This document shows, piece after piece, positions 34,802 through 48,170 of a stretch of 64,000 nucleotides of DNA (positions are counted from its first letter, which is position 1; every line of letters begins with the position of its first letter). A program made the translations under genes and the position numbers. A model generated the notes under the pieces. It was not told where the DNA came from and searched no databases. It worked only from the letters and a program-made list of their open reading frames with translations. Origin of the DNA: Laburnicola sp. R22_1 (taxonomy: Eukaryota; Ascomycota; Dothideomycetes; Pleosporales; Didymosphaeriaceae); NCBI GenBank assembly GCA_014281115.1, contig JACONQ010000002.1:3782001-3846000 (forward strand), written 5' to 3'.

Positions 34802-37800
34802 TCACAACCTTCCACCCGCCTGCACCTCCACCACATTCCCATACCCATCATACTCGGCAAGCTCCACCTCATTCAAATGACTCCTCGTCCTGACACTACT
34901 CTTCGCACTCCCACCCACCATACTCTGCCTTATGAGCGCACTGCGCCGCGGATCCACCCTCGGCACCGCAGCCGGCACATGCTTGAACCCTCCCGCATGG
35001 CCGTACCCGTATCCATACTGCGCAGGTCTCTTCCCGACGGCGATAGCGGAGCTCGCCATGGAAGAAGAACCAGAAGCTTCTGTTCGTGCGTGTACGCGTG
35101 GCGGACGAGGGATGCGCTGGGCGCAGCGTCCATCTTTGGTGGAGGTGTCGGATCGGGGGTACAAGGAGAGTGAGTCTGGGGTCGCGGGGTCCCAGTCTTG
35201 GTGGTAGATGGCGTTGGACGGTCCGGCTGGGTCGTCCATATATACTGAGGAGAAGGAGGTAGTAGCTGAGAATTGCCTGGCGAGCGGCGGACGCGGATGC
35301 TGCATCTTCTCTAGCTGGGGGTCGATGACGTTGCTCGACGCCGTGTCTGTGTACTGTCTCTGTATGGACTTGCGGCGCAGCGAGAGCATACGTGCTGGAT
35401 GTTTGGGGGGCGGAACGCGGTTCTCGAGACCAAGCATTTCGTAGCATGCCTTTCCGACCCAGAGCATTTGCTCGTGTTCGCGGAGGTAGCGCTCCCCGCC
35501 AAATGATTTCTGCACGATTCTGCGGGCCATCATGCCCAGTTTGCGGCGGTGGTCGGACTTCTCGTACATGCGGCGCGTGATGATCTCGACGTCCTTGGGC
35601 GTCGGCTTGTGTGGGAGGACTGGGGCAGGCTGATCTGGTGCGTCGTCTGCGTATTGCGACCATTCGTCAAGCATGGCGAGAAGATTAATCTGTGCGCGTG
35701 CAAGACCGTAGGCGTCGTTGGGTGCGACAACCTCGCTATAGCGTTTCCCGTCGTCGGGATCAGTGAGTACACGAAGTGAGGCACCGACATCGGTACAGAC
35801 GACAGGTGCCCCTGTCAGCGCAGCTTCTCCGAGGGCAAGAGGTAACCCCTCAGATACGGACGAATTGAGGAAGAGCCAGGTGTTCGCGAGCACCATGGCT
35901 GGATCCGCGCTGCCACGCAGAGTAACGCTCGGACCGAGACCCTTGCACGCGAGAATCTCTTGACATTCCGACGAGTAGACTGGAGACTTGTTGAGCGCAC
36001 CGTAAATGTCGAGCTTGTAGTCTTTGAATCCCCACTCGTTGGATATGATGTCTGCTGCGAGAAGCGCAGTCTTGATGTCTTTTGCAAACCACACATGAGA
36101 AAGCATGGTGACGGTTGGTGAGTTGGTCTTGATATCTGTGACAGGAGAGAATTTCTGCATATCAGTGATGCCGTTCACGATCGGGTCGACCTTCCGCCGG
36201 AACACGTTGCGGTGAGTGAGTTGGCCTTTGGAGCTGCCGATCTCAACTTCCCATCCTGGATTGAAGAAATCTGGTATATTGTCAGTGCCCTTCTCGTGTC
36301 TGAGTAGAATAAAACGTACCTGCGCACGGAAGAATTTGATCCGCATGGTGCAGAATGAGACAAGAAGTCAACTTCATGAGACCGAGCAGCGAGTTTCGGA
36401 TGAAAGGCGGCAACGTGCACATAGCGGACGAGAGGTAGAGATTGGTCTCACGCCACGAAATAGCATGATCCCATATCTGGAGAGTGCAGTTCCGCTTCAG
36501 CTTGCATACTATTCCGTAAGAGGCTGAGACGCTGTGGTGCGAAGCTTGGAAGACGCTCGGAATCTTCTCCGGTATCGGTATGGAGAAGATGAAGAGATCT
36601 GATGCTGTTAGTAATGACATTATACAGTTGTGTTGGAGCCTCACATCTGAACCACAACTCTAAAGCAGTGTCAAAATGTCCAAGTGTTGGTAACTCAGTG
36701 CGGAACCACTCTGATGGTGGTTGCGCGTTGGGCATATCCTCTGCTAGCCATAGCTTCCTCCAAGTATCCTTGACGATATCGCTAGTCCAAACTTCTTTCC
36801 AGTGGCGGGAGTCTTGGAAGTACGTATTAAGATTGACCAAGGCTCGAGTAGCTTGCTTGACGTCGGCTTGAGTCATGTTGATTGCGCGAGCTCCTCGAAC
36901 AAGGGCGGTCAACGTCGGAATGAAGTTGACCTTGATGTCATTGATGATCGCCTCCTTCACCAAGTGGTCGACCTCGCTGTCCAATTTATTTGTGAACATG
37001 CCATGGGCCGGATGAAGGAAGTCAAGCCCCCAAAGAGGTATGATCTTCAGGGATTCGACGTTTTCTTCTGTCTGATGCTTTGGTAGCCCAAAATCGTTAG
37101 CCGACTCTACCACCATGTGCCACTTGATAGTGCGAAGATTGTTGATCAAATCACGACGGCATGCGGACACACCGCCACCTTCGTTCGGCCATGTGCCGGT
37201 ATCGACGGCGATAACATGGAGATTGTCCTCGGTATCTCGTTGGAGTGTTTTCGTTCGCGTGAAGATAACTGCGTCGCCACCTTGTCCAAAACTGAAGAGG
37301 TCGCTCATACGTATAGCGAGAGGCGTCCAGGCACTGATATCACTGGTAAGATCCGCACTTGCCATGATTGCGTCGGCATGCAAGGCCAAATAGTCTTCAG
37401 CCCTCATGAGGCTTCCACGGTCGCGTCGGCGCCAGTATGTTCGCAGCAAGGCCTCTTTGCGAATAAGCTCTTCGTCCACAAAACGAACAACTACACCGTC
37501 CAGGTCAAGACGTTTCTTCCAAGCCTTCCACAGCTGAGATCGAGCGCGAGAGGTCGAAATTTCCTGGCGCTTGATGTTTGTCCGGAAGAAACGACTCATG
37601 AAGCTTGATGTCGGAGCTTTGAAATCTAATAGTGGATTCTCGTCCGTAAAATTGCACCGTGAAGGCTTCTTTAATACACCGAGCCAATCGTGACGAATCA
37701 TGTCCGGTGTATCGACTGTTTCGCCGTTCAGCTTAGTCGATATAACGGGATGAAACTTGTGATCGTAGAGCCAGGAGCATTCGTATACATCAGCACCCTG

Positions 37801-40800
37801 CACAAAGGTTGCTTCATGAACGCGAGGGGTCGGTATCCATCGCTCCATCTTCTCGGCGTGACGTACTGGCGGGGCACACCAGCTGACGTTGACCGACATG
37901 TGGGGAAGCACGAACTCGGCCCTAAGTAACTCATCATCGTACTTTGCGTTTTTCCGGTAATGATACTTGAAGCGAACCAGGTTACCGTGCTGCATATAAC
38001 TGCCGGATTCAATATGACCCTTGTGGTTGTACTGAACCTTTGCGCCTTCGTCGTTTCCCTGAAGACAATGCCTACCTGACGGCAGTCTTGTGTTGTGGTG
38101 TTTGGTGACCATTCCGAGTCGAGACATTGACTGGGTGGGGTAGTCATAAACGAACTCGTTCGTAACGTTGCCGTTCTTGAATTCTCTGCGAGTAGTGACG
38201 CGCATATCTCTACCATATTCTGAGATGCGCGTGTGACCCCATGTTGGCTCTTGCTTCAATACGCCCTGATAAAATACGAGCTTGAAGCCGTGGTCCTTCA
38301 GAGGATGGACGAACGCAGTCTCCGTTTCGCCGTAGCTACGGATGATGAGACGATCCTTCTTCTGGGAGACCAAGCTTCCTTTGACTGTAGTTGCAAGGTC
38401 GGCAATATCCTTGCGGTTGTGGTAAAGGAAGAATGGAAGACCCTTAGACATAGCAGCCCGGCTATAGATCCAGAGTCCCGTAAGCAAAAAAGTAGCTGGC
38501 TTCGCAATAAAACGTGGTGTCCTACTCAATGCGCATTTCAACTCTCTTTGGTACTCCGGGTCAGCCATGCAAGCAAGAACAAAGAATTTGATCCAAGTTC
38601 CAACTGTGTGGTATGCGTGGGCAATGGGTCTCTTCAGGCGCTTCGTAGAATCACTGAATATCATTGTCGTTGAGCAGTTGAGGATGGGATGGTGAGCCTC
38701 CTGAATATCGGCGGTGATCTGTCGGTACTCCTTCTCACTGAGCGCTTGGTCGCCGCGGTTCCTGAAATAGTTGTACTTATGCACTGATAGGTATGCGCCG
38801 AGGTCGTATCTTGCGAGCCGGGAAAGAATGGTGCAGGCATCCTCAGCTGCGACGTTGGATAGGACCCATGACATCTCGGTATTAGTGTACGGGCCGCGAG
38901 CGCCTAAGCACCGTCGCAGAAACATTCTCCTGATTTCAAGAGGAAGAACTTCCCATTGCATATCGACGTCATGACCAAGACAGAGATTGCGCAGTAGCTC
39001 CTTTCGACAGAGAACCTCGAACGCAGTGGCTTCTGAACCTATCAATTTTGGCGGCATTGAGCGCTTGCTCCATTCAGATACGACATATGGCTCATCGCTG
39101 GTCGGACGACAGACTAGGATCGACTCAGCTACGTCAGCTTGATGATGAGGCATGCCGAACATGGTCTCCGAACAGGCGTGTAGTAAAGTTTCGGCAATGG
39201 CCCGGGAGTTGCTGCTGATGTTCAGCTGGGTAGGCGTGGTGCCTTTCGAGTCTGACGCGACAAATAGTGTCAGGTGCCCGTCCGTATACTCTGAAATAGC
39301 CCGTAGATCGGTTTTCTCGTTCGTTACCGACTGCAGAGGGACGATGAAGACTTTTATGAGATTGTTCTGCCATGCTAAGACAATTCTTTGGACTAAGAAA
39401 GGCATCGTGGGGTATGCTTGCAGCGCGAGTCGCGATAGAGATTCATGTGTACACGATAGAAGAATGGCAGTGATCTGGTCTCCTGGATGACCATATTGCA
39501 GGACTCTGAAACGATCCTCCTTTGGTGCCGCACGTAGCTTTTCGGTAAATGCTTGAAGTTCGGTTTGGCTCCATTGTTCGTCTGCACCAGTGCCGTTATA
39601 GGAGTGAAATTTCTCTGTGCTTGACCAATGAATCCTGTAACGAGACGGAAGTCCACGTACGTGAACAGAGTCCGATGATTCATTTGGGTACTTGGGATGG
39701 CGGTTGAAGCCTTGCAGATTCTCAAAGATCCAAATTTTCACATCGAAAGCTTCGGGCAGGCCAAGTTTGGCCGTGTAGAATGAGAGAAAAGCTGCAGTCC
39801 AGGTTGCAATGGCTAGGGCGATAACGTTGTTATACTGGAAGCTCGGGTATACCTTCTTGAGAATACTTCCAATGATAAACCCGGTGATAACAGCGGCCAA
39901 GAGAGGCATCAAGGCATGGGGCCCGGAGAATATCTTGTTGTACTGATATAGGAGTAAACCGCTGTACGCTCCGACATAGGCCAGGAACATGATCGTGCCC
40001 ATCGAGGAGCCGTTGAAGATCCAGATCAGTGCAACACTGAGTGCCAAGGCCCAAACATGGACTCCAATGAAGTGACATAGCGTATTCCAGTAGAGATGTC
40101 GGCGGAACTTCTGGTCGTTGGATTTGGCATTCCGTATATGTGAGACACTCGCTATCGAAACGGGTGCCATTTGCTCGGATAGCTGATGTAAATGTTGAGC
40201 TTTGTAGTCCAGAAGGACGGCGCCAATCAGATAATATGCCAGTCCAAATCCTACCGACAAGCGTAAGGTTGTGTTCATCTGTGTAGATAATCCTACAAGA
40301 TGACCGCCGTGAACCAATTCGAGCCAACGATCCATGAGTGCTGTGAGGAAGTAAAGTATGCCACAGCCCACCTCGTCGCCAGCGCTGCGCCAATGGATGA
40401 AAGAATTGTGTAAGCGTATGCCTTTTTGTGACTGTTGCATGCTCTCTAGAGCGACCTGAGTCTCGAGATTCCAAGTCGAACTATACGGAATAGGCCGTTT
40501 TGTGTCTGTGAGTCGACAATACCAGTCCAACAGGAAAAGCGTAGAGTCCCAACATTTGGCCAACTGCCTAACGAATACATCATCAGTCGGCCTATTCCAG
40601 AAGTGGCGACCTTTCTCTTTCGATACGGCGTTATACAGCTCCGTCCGGCATAGTGAGAGGATAGCTGGCTCGCTCAAACCAAAGAAGAGTTCCGTTGCAT
40701 CAGGAGCGGTCTCGGACGATGGTGCTAAAGACGATGATGGAGCCATGGAGGTTCGAGGTTCCTTGCTTAGACGGTTTGCTAGTCCGTAATCAGTATGTTT

Positions 40801-43800
40801 ACTTTGGACAGGAGTAGAAGGGACTTACGTGAAACGCGAGCAGTGCTAGCGGAAGCTGCCCTTTTGGAGCATGTCTGCACATACCAATCCTTTACATCAG
40901 AGTCGTTGAGGGTTTTGATATCATGATACCACGTCACCCACTGTGTTGCGACGTGTCGTGTACCCAAAATCAGCAATGTGACGAAGACGAACAAGACACA
41001 AGGATAGATGACGATATCGTATCCCCGGACCCAGATTGTAATAATTGGAGAAATAATGAGCGTGGGAACAACTGCGATGATGACCCGCCGACCATTGAGG
41101 AAGGAAGATCCAGGAATCTGATAAGTAGAGAGTACGGCCAATACTGAGAGATAAGATGTTAGCCCGAAGAGGTAGAAGAAGAAAATCGCCGCGGGTCGCG
41201 GTCCTTCAACCGCCGCGATTACGATGAATCCAACCAGGCTGGCAGCAAGAGTGAATGCGAGGCCTCCGATCAGTCGAGTCAAAACGAACATGTTCGCCGC
41301 GGAGAAAGCCATGGAGATAAGGTAGTAGGTGCCGCCAATTGAGATCCAGGTTCCAATCGCTCCAGACAATAGCAGCGAAGTCATCAAGGCAAGTGTGGCA
41401 TATTTTTGTTGCTCATAAGTCATAGAAGCGCTGAGGTAAAGCCCATGGCCTGTTGTGGAAAGCAGTAAGATATCTTCACAAGTTAGCAAGCGTCAAAACC
41501 ATATTCATCTGGAGGCTCACCAACAAGTGCTGGTATGGCGAACACGCTAAGGAATGTGAAGCGACGATACCCGGGCATCACTGAGGCTTTCTGGTCCGGA
41601 TCAATGTCTGTCTGGGCTGCAGCATACGCAGAAGCGAAAGACGGTGCATTGAAAATCCACATTGGTGGCTGGTGATTTGGCTCGCTGTAGTAATCCCTAT
41701 GTCTTTTTGAAAGCAGGATGCCAATATCGCTGGGCATGATGTCGAAGTAGGCCTCGCAACGCGATCCCAAGGCAAAAAGCTCTGCAAAAGCGGCGCTCTG
41801 GTCAGAGTACTGGTTGAACAGCGGATTACGATCTGATACTTCGATGTATACCTCCTCGAAACCGGCTTTTCTGGCTGCACAAAATATACAGAACAAGAGG
41901 AAGTCAGTCACCGAGTCGATATCTGCCCTGTCTGTCAGTTTTTCTATCGCAGCTGTGATGGTATCGAGGCTTCTGTGATCGCGCCACCAGAGGGCGTTGC
42001 GGAAGTTTAAGTCGATATGCCTGAAGAGTGCTAGGGCATTCTGGCGCTCGAGGCAGGGTAGGCGACAAAGCCTATACCATTTGATCCGCGCATTGACGAG
42101 TTGCTCGTCTGTTATCGTCCCACTAATATATTCCATATTGCCGAGTTTTTTCAGTTGCCGATATGTGGGCACGTCGATGAGGAGTTCTTCGCATTGGTTC
42201 CGTATCGAAGATAGCAATGGACATGACTCATCCCATTCCGTGAATTGCATATGCTGCAAATAGAGTAGAAGGTCAGACGAAGATAGCAGGGAGAAATCCT
42301 GCGCCATTCGCTGCGGAAGCTTTGTGAGTTGCCGAGTCCCGCTGCGATGCTCACTCAGTCCGTACTCCAAAAGGAAGCATTGGTACCTGGTGAAGCCCGA
42401 TTTGCTCAGGTAGGTATGCAACAAAGCACCTGCAATGTCCTGTACCGATTTAGAGATGTAGATGACGAGCGTAGAAGTTCTTTGCTCGGCTTCCCATACC
42501 GCCCAGAATTGGCTGCCTGCTGGGGTATGGAAGCCGGAATCAAGGCCAGTATACACCCGAACTTGATGATAGTCATCAGTTTCATCATTGGACCGTGCAA
42601 GAATGTTTGCGAAAGTAGAGAGGGTCTCTCGTGAGGTTGGTATAAGATGTATATATCGACTTGCTGAGGTTCTGTATGTGGTGAGGTCTTTGGCAACCTC
42701 GTGCAATTGCTTCGCGGGCAGCTTGCTCAATAAGTTCAACTTCCGCAAACGCTGTTGTGATCGGAGCACGTGCTGGAAGTCGTCCAGGGAAGCATCCAGA
42801 CCAAGCGGAAAACAGCCCAGAGAGCCATAAAGTGAGCCAGCGAATGAGCAGGATAAGGGGTTCGCAATGCGTTTTTCTACTGACGAACTCCAGCTCAAGC
42901 CCGCTGAAACGGGGGATGTAGGCTCCAATGGTATTAAGGCCCCATTTTGATCGATCTCCGGGAATTGGACCGTGAGCGTGGATGAGTTGGAGTTGTCTTC
43001 CGACTCAGATTTTTCGAAGACGTCTAAGCCAGATATCGTGCTACCCAAAAGCGGAAAAACTTGTTGTAGAGGGAGATAATCGTCAACAATGCTCGAAAAC
43101 TCAGAAGAGAGCTGCATTCCGTTAGCACATACTAGGCATTACTGAGTACCAACTTACCACGCGGGTCGTCCGAAATTTCTCATGGACATTCATAACTCTC
43201 CGGTCTTTGAGCCATTGGAAAGCAGCTAGTGGCTCTTCACAAGAACGAACTTCAGCGATATCTTTCAATGCGCACTGCCGCCCGAAGTACGGTATCGCGC
43301 CATGGTAGTTGCACCACATATGCGCTCTCCTCGTAACTGCGTGCGATAGATCGGCATCGTCATTGATGGTGTCCCACATCATTGTGATGAAGGACCGAAG
43401 ACATGCCTGAGATACGAACGCCTTTGTAGTCGTTTTCATCTTATCCATTGCAAAGAAGTCCCTACGTTCCCCGTTCTGTATTATGGTTCCATTTCTGATG
43501 ACCATACCTGCAAAACGATTCAAGTTGAGCTTTTTGATATCATCGAGGAAATCGGGAGGACTGACTTCGAGAAATACATCCAGTCCGTACGCGCGGAAGA
43601 GCTTGGCGAGGCCATTTAGCATTCGGATGGATATTCGCTCCTCCCAACCAGCGATGAGTACGCCAGTGCAGTATCTCCGCTGGTTGGGTCGTCGTATAGC
43701 ATCATTAAGCACCATGGAGACTAGGTGAACGGCCTTCAACATATCGATCTCGTTGTCCTTGACCAAAAACGGGAGGACTTTCAAAAGATCTAGCCGCGTA

Positions 43801-44272
43801 ATGATGTGTGGTCCAAGCGTGACACTCTCATCATTGATAGCATCTAAGACGCCCGGTTCCCCAGGGTCCAACACTACCATATCCCATCCCGCTAATATCT
43901 GTCTTTCCTCGATTGTGACAGGCGTGCTAAGCAAGCCGAGGTATACACCAAAAGACGATGGCTCTTTGGGGAGAGGATACTTGGGCCGAACCAAGTGCGC
44001 AGTGTGAGACAGCAGGAGCAACCGTTCCTGAACCGAGTGCGGCAAGGGGGGTTCGTCGGTCTCGTACTGGTAAAAAATATCAGCCATGTGCTTCCCTTTG
44101 ATTCATAGCTCCTTACCCGCAAGAGTTGTCGGATGGTGCTGAAAGAGGTCCACACAAGTGCAACTATGCCAAACAGCCCACTCGCCGCCAGTATCGCTAC
44201 GAGAATCCACTCCCACCATTCCTGTAAAGCCACACCGGAGCCGAAGGCAGTGATGCCGAGAATGTTGGGCAT
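34802..44272 (-). CDS. gtb3: Giant membrane glycosyltransferase Gtb3-like (GAG polymerase/exporter, PelF-like GT4)
   Basis: Predicted galactosaminogalactan synthase/exporter in the plasma membrane. Exons (minus): 44117-44272, 43158-44066, 41521-43111, 40829-41473, 36645-40778, 36320-36604 and 34802-36270; introns 40-51 nt, phases consistent; 3,062 aa. In order: a TM helix near residues 20-45; a soluble domain (about 75-350) with barrel-like strands (GVYLGLLSTP, WDMVVLDP, GLDVFLEVSPP); a second soluble domain (about 355-870); 6-8 TM helices (about 870-1070); about 5 more (about 1190-1450); a large soluble region; then a GT4 module from about 2285. The GT4 starts DTGTWPNEGGGVSACRRDL, the PelF/DUF3492-type Gly-Gly-Val-Ser start. 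It carries VNGITDMQKFSP and the retaining-GT E-x7-E signature SEGLPLALGEAALTG (about 2717). A Ser/Arg/Pro-rich tail ends it. It is divergent from agd3 over 1.55 kb. Family and context are strong; substrate is by analogy to A. fumigatus. Confidence 0.87.
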
Positions 44273-45826
44273 GGCTTCTTCTCCTTCGCCGTCACTGGCC
44301 GTCTTCTCCTTTCGCCGTCACTGGCGCGTGTGGAAATCGCGTTTCAACACATGAGGGCTATTGACAAATGGGAAACAGAGACATGACTACTGGGTACGGG
44401 CGCGTTCAGGCCAGGAAATCTTGAACCAAGTTCCAACACATGGAATGGTAGTTCGCAATCGTAGGAGGTGCATGGTGCTTTGACATATAAGCGCCGGCAC
44501 AATGATAGCCAGTTCACGATCGGGACGGATTCAGGTAGATGGTAGGTGTACTAGGTAGTTAGGTGGCTTGCTGCCCATCCAGCAGCAACGCCAGCTAACC
44601 GCACGGCGACCAGCGGGCAGGTCTGCCGCTAGACATGACCTGCATCGAAGAAGCATTGCCATCCTTCGAGAAGCTCGTGAAGCCGAGCTTGGCGGCCTGA
44701 AGGGGCAGTGAGGGACAGCCGTAGAGTGCATCTGGCAGCGGCCGAAGCCTTTCGACCGGGCACTAGGCAGCTGAGGCCAGGAGAGCATCGGCAGCCAAGG
44801 CGGCGTGCGTGCAGTAGCACTCTATCGTCGACGGTCGACTTGGGTTGCGGGGCATCGCCGGTAGTATAAGGAGACGAGGGCGGAGAGGCTTGACGATGTT
44901 GGGGGAGGCTGAACAGGGCCAGGGGCGACCCGCTAGCGCCAGTCCGTGCGCCTTGCCATTTTAACTGGAGCCGGCATCGCCCCTTTAGCCTGACCTCGTC
45001 TACACCTCACACCTCATGTCGTTAATATTTGCTCTCCTGCCTCTACGTTGCACAGCGCCATTCTTCGCCCTTTTCCGATATTACCTGCAGGGTTGTATAT
45101 GATGCCCCAATTTGCCAAACGGCGAGATTGCGTGGCGGCAGGGTAGGGCACGTTCTCCGGTCGAGGACGCGTCGGCTTCGATATTCAATATTCAATCCAG
45201 CTCGATGAAGAGCCGACGGCACTGGAACTCTGCGGGAATCTCCACCCGAGACGACACTGGACATGTGGTCTGGGTTCCATCTGGTAATCTCCACAGGTCT
45301 TGCCTGCATGGGCTGATGTGTTCCCGGTTGTTCTCCTGCACGCACCGCCGGCGTGCATACTCGACGCAAGCCTTCATGGCCCCGTTTCCCTCCTCTGAGA
45401 GTAGCTAAAGAGGGTGCCCGCACGTGGCATGAAATTTCCCCATCTTCGTTAGACGGGCGTCTGCCAAGAACCCTGCACAACTATATCCACTCAGCGCCAC
45501 CCGTTCTTCACGTACGCTACCTCTCGTTGCTAGTGCAGCTTCCGTGTTGCATTCGGAGTTGCAGTGCACGCTGTCAGGTGAAGGCTTCATGCCGCGTCAT
45601 TGTTCCAGCCCGGTTCTGGAATCCGTAGCGGCACATGAGTGAGCATTGCAAATCGATAGTTCTTCGCCTGTGCGTATAGGCCTCTCTATGCTTCGTCCGG
45701 GCCTTTGCCTGGCCACTGTCCGATAGTCAACGCAATATTTCTACCGAGTCCAGCTTTATTAATACGGCCAGAAGGCCCCAGGTTGTACATCTTCGCGTCA
45801 TTGCTCCTCGACATTGTCTCCACGCA
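44273..45826. promoter_or_regulatory. Divergent gtb3-agd3 intergenic region
   Basis: 1.55 kb separating two GAG genes transcribed away from each other, so probable shared regulatory DNA. It has a near-duplicate CGCCGTCACTGGC motif at 44287-44299 and 44313-44325, close to the gtb3 start. No supportable gene on either strand. Confidence 0.5.
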
Positions 45827-48170
45827 ATGGCGCCGTCCTTCCTTGTGTTGTTGCGAACATTCGTTCTCCCCGTGCTTGTTCTGTTTTCTCAGAATGTACT
45901 CGCAAACGAGTCAGCCATAGCTGCCATTTCGGCTGCCACGGTCTCTAGCACAATCCTTGTCCTCGCACGCGACGCAACTTCCGCACTCAATGGTGCCACA
46001 TCTGGTCTACAAGGCTATGGCATACCTTTCGAGGTGGTCACCGTTCCCCAAGCTGGTGTTAGCAGCCTTCCCATCCTCAATGCCTCATCTACGCATGGAA
46101 GCTATGGCGGCATCGTAGTGGTGAGTGAGGTTGGTTACAACTACGGCGACCAATATTACAGCGCCCTCACGCGGGCACAATGGAACCAGCTTTGGAACTA
46201 TCAGACTCAATTTGGTGTGCGCATGGTGCGACTGGACGTATTTCCTACGAGCGACTTCGGCGTCGCCAGTCTCGGTGGCAACGTCAAAGACGAACCTGTG
46301 ATCTTTACGAACGTCACCGGCTTTTATACCGCAGGATTGAAACAGTACGTCGCCACATATCTTACGCTCTAATTTCGAGCATCTTCTGCACGGCCTGGTC
46401 GTTCGATGCAGTTAATATATGCAGATGCAGATGACTAACAGACCGGGCAGGAATGCGAAAATGAGCATTGCCAACATTTTCCACAACCCAGCACAAATTA
46501 CAAACTCTTCGATAGCGTGGGAATTTGCGAGATTCAGTGATTCTGGTACCGCTGGTGTCATCAACCAGATTGGCAGTCGCCTGCAGATGGCATGGTTCAT
46601 GCCATTTGCTCTTGACTGGGCGCCATCCGCGAATTATTTGCAGCATGCATGGATCAACTGGATCACAAGAGGTCTTTATGTTGGCTTCCGCAGGCTCTAC
46701 TTCAGCACCCAGGTGGATGACATGTTCCTGGAGACCCCGCTATACACGCCCGCAGGGCAGTCGTACCGCTGCAAACCTGACGATCTAAGCGCGCACGTCG
46801 ATTGGCAAGCAACCCTCAATTCCAAGATGCCGAAAGGCTCCGAATACTTCATGGAAATTGGACATAATGGGAACGGCGCTATTGAGGCTGCAACGGACAC
46901 CACTGCGGGCGAACAATCTTGCATCCCGAGTAGTGGCATCGAGTATCCCGATCAAATCGACGGGCCTCCTGACTACACCAAGCCACCGGGCACTGGCAAA
47001 GACATATGGCCTCCGACTCCTACTGAATATTCCTGGTCTCTGGAATGTAATGAGATCGACGAGCTTCAGAACTGGTTCGCTGAAGAGGAGAATCGCGATG
47101 CCTTTGCACACATTTCCCATACCTTGTGAGTTCTACGCCTCCTTCTTTCACAAATTTCTCTAATTGCTAGCAGTACACACGAGGATCTTACTAATGCAAC
47201 CTACTCCGACGCATCCAAAGAAATCTCATTCAACCAGGCATGGCTCAAGCAAGTCGGTCTAGAGGCAGCTTCACGCTTTAGTCCCAAGGGCATCATTCCA
47301 CCAGCTATCACTGGATTGCATAATGCGGACGCCCTCAAGGCCTGGAAGGATAACGGAATTGTCAATGTCGTTGGCGACAACACTAGGCCGCTACTGCTGA
47401 ACACTCAGAACCGGTTCTGGCCTCTCAGCACGACTGTGGCTGGCAATGGTTTTGCCGGAATCAACGTCATGCCTCGATGGGCTACGATCATTTACTACAA
47501 CTGCGATCTTCCGGCCTGCACTTTGGCGGAATGGATCAACACCTCTGGTGGAAAAGGCACCTTTGAAGATTTGTTGATAAATGCTAGGGACACTGCCATG
47601 CGCAATCTGATGGGCTTGCACTGGGACTCGTACGTAACTCTCTACTGGTCGAGAAACCTTGCTCTAACCTGATTGACAGTTACATGTTCCACCAAGCGAA
47701 TCTTAGAGTCAGCGATATCCCAACTACGACCATCAATGGCCGAAGCGGGCAATACTCTCTCCTCATGGCCTGGGTAGAAACCGTTAGCGCCGAAATAATG
47801 AGACTGTAAGACGCTTCATCGTTCCCACTCCCACGTCAGCTTCTAATGCGTCCGCAGCACCACCTGGCCCTTCAAAACTCTCAAGCACGACGACCTCGCC
47901 ACAGCGTTCCTTAACCGCCAAACACGCGACCTCTGCCGACCCAGCCTGACCTGGCAGACTACTGCCGACGGCAACGGCATTGAAAGCGTGACTGTATATA
48001 CTGCTGGAGGCAACAAGTGTGGCACCACTATTCCCATTACTCTGCCTTTGTCGCCGCCATCGACTACGGGCGCGACGAAGGAGCAGATTGGTACGGATCC
48101 GCTGACACTCTGGGTCACTATGAGTGGGCAAGCGCGGACGTATAAATTCTCCAAGCCTATACCTTTGTAG
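45827..48170 (+). CDS. agd3: Secreted GAG deacetylase Agd3
   Basis: N-acetylgalactosamine deacetylase that makes GAG partly cationic and cell-adherent; acts outside the cell. Exons: 45827-46344, 46451-47125, 47174-47629, 47680-47805 and 47858-48170; 695 aa. A signal peptide is visible (hydrophobic residues 5-26, cut near VLA-NES). The N-terminal part is a beta-rich domain; the middle and C-terminal parts hold the metal-dependent polysaccharide deacetylase. HISHTFTH at about residues 393-400, completed across intron 2, supplies the H-x3-H metal ligands, and YMFHQANLR follows intron 3. For intron 1 I chose the GGGCAG acceptor at 46450, since the alternative AACAG is too close to the CTAAC branch point; using it would add three residues. 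It is next to and co-oriented with ega3, and divergent from gtb3. Confidence 0.9.
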
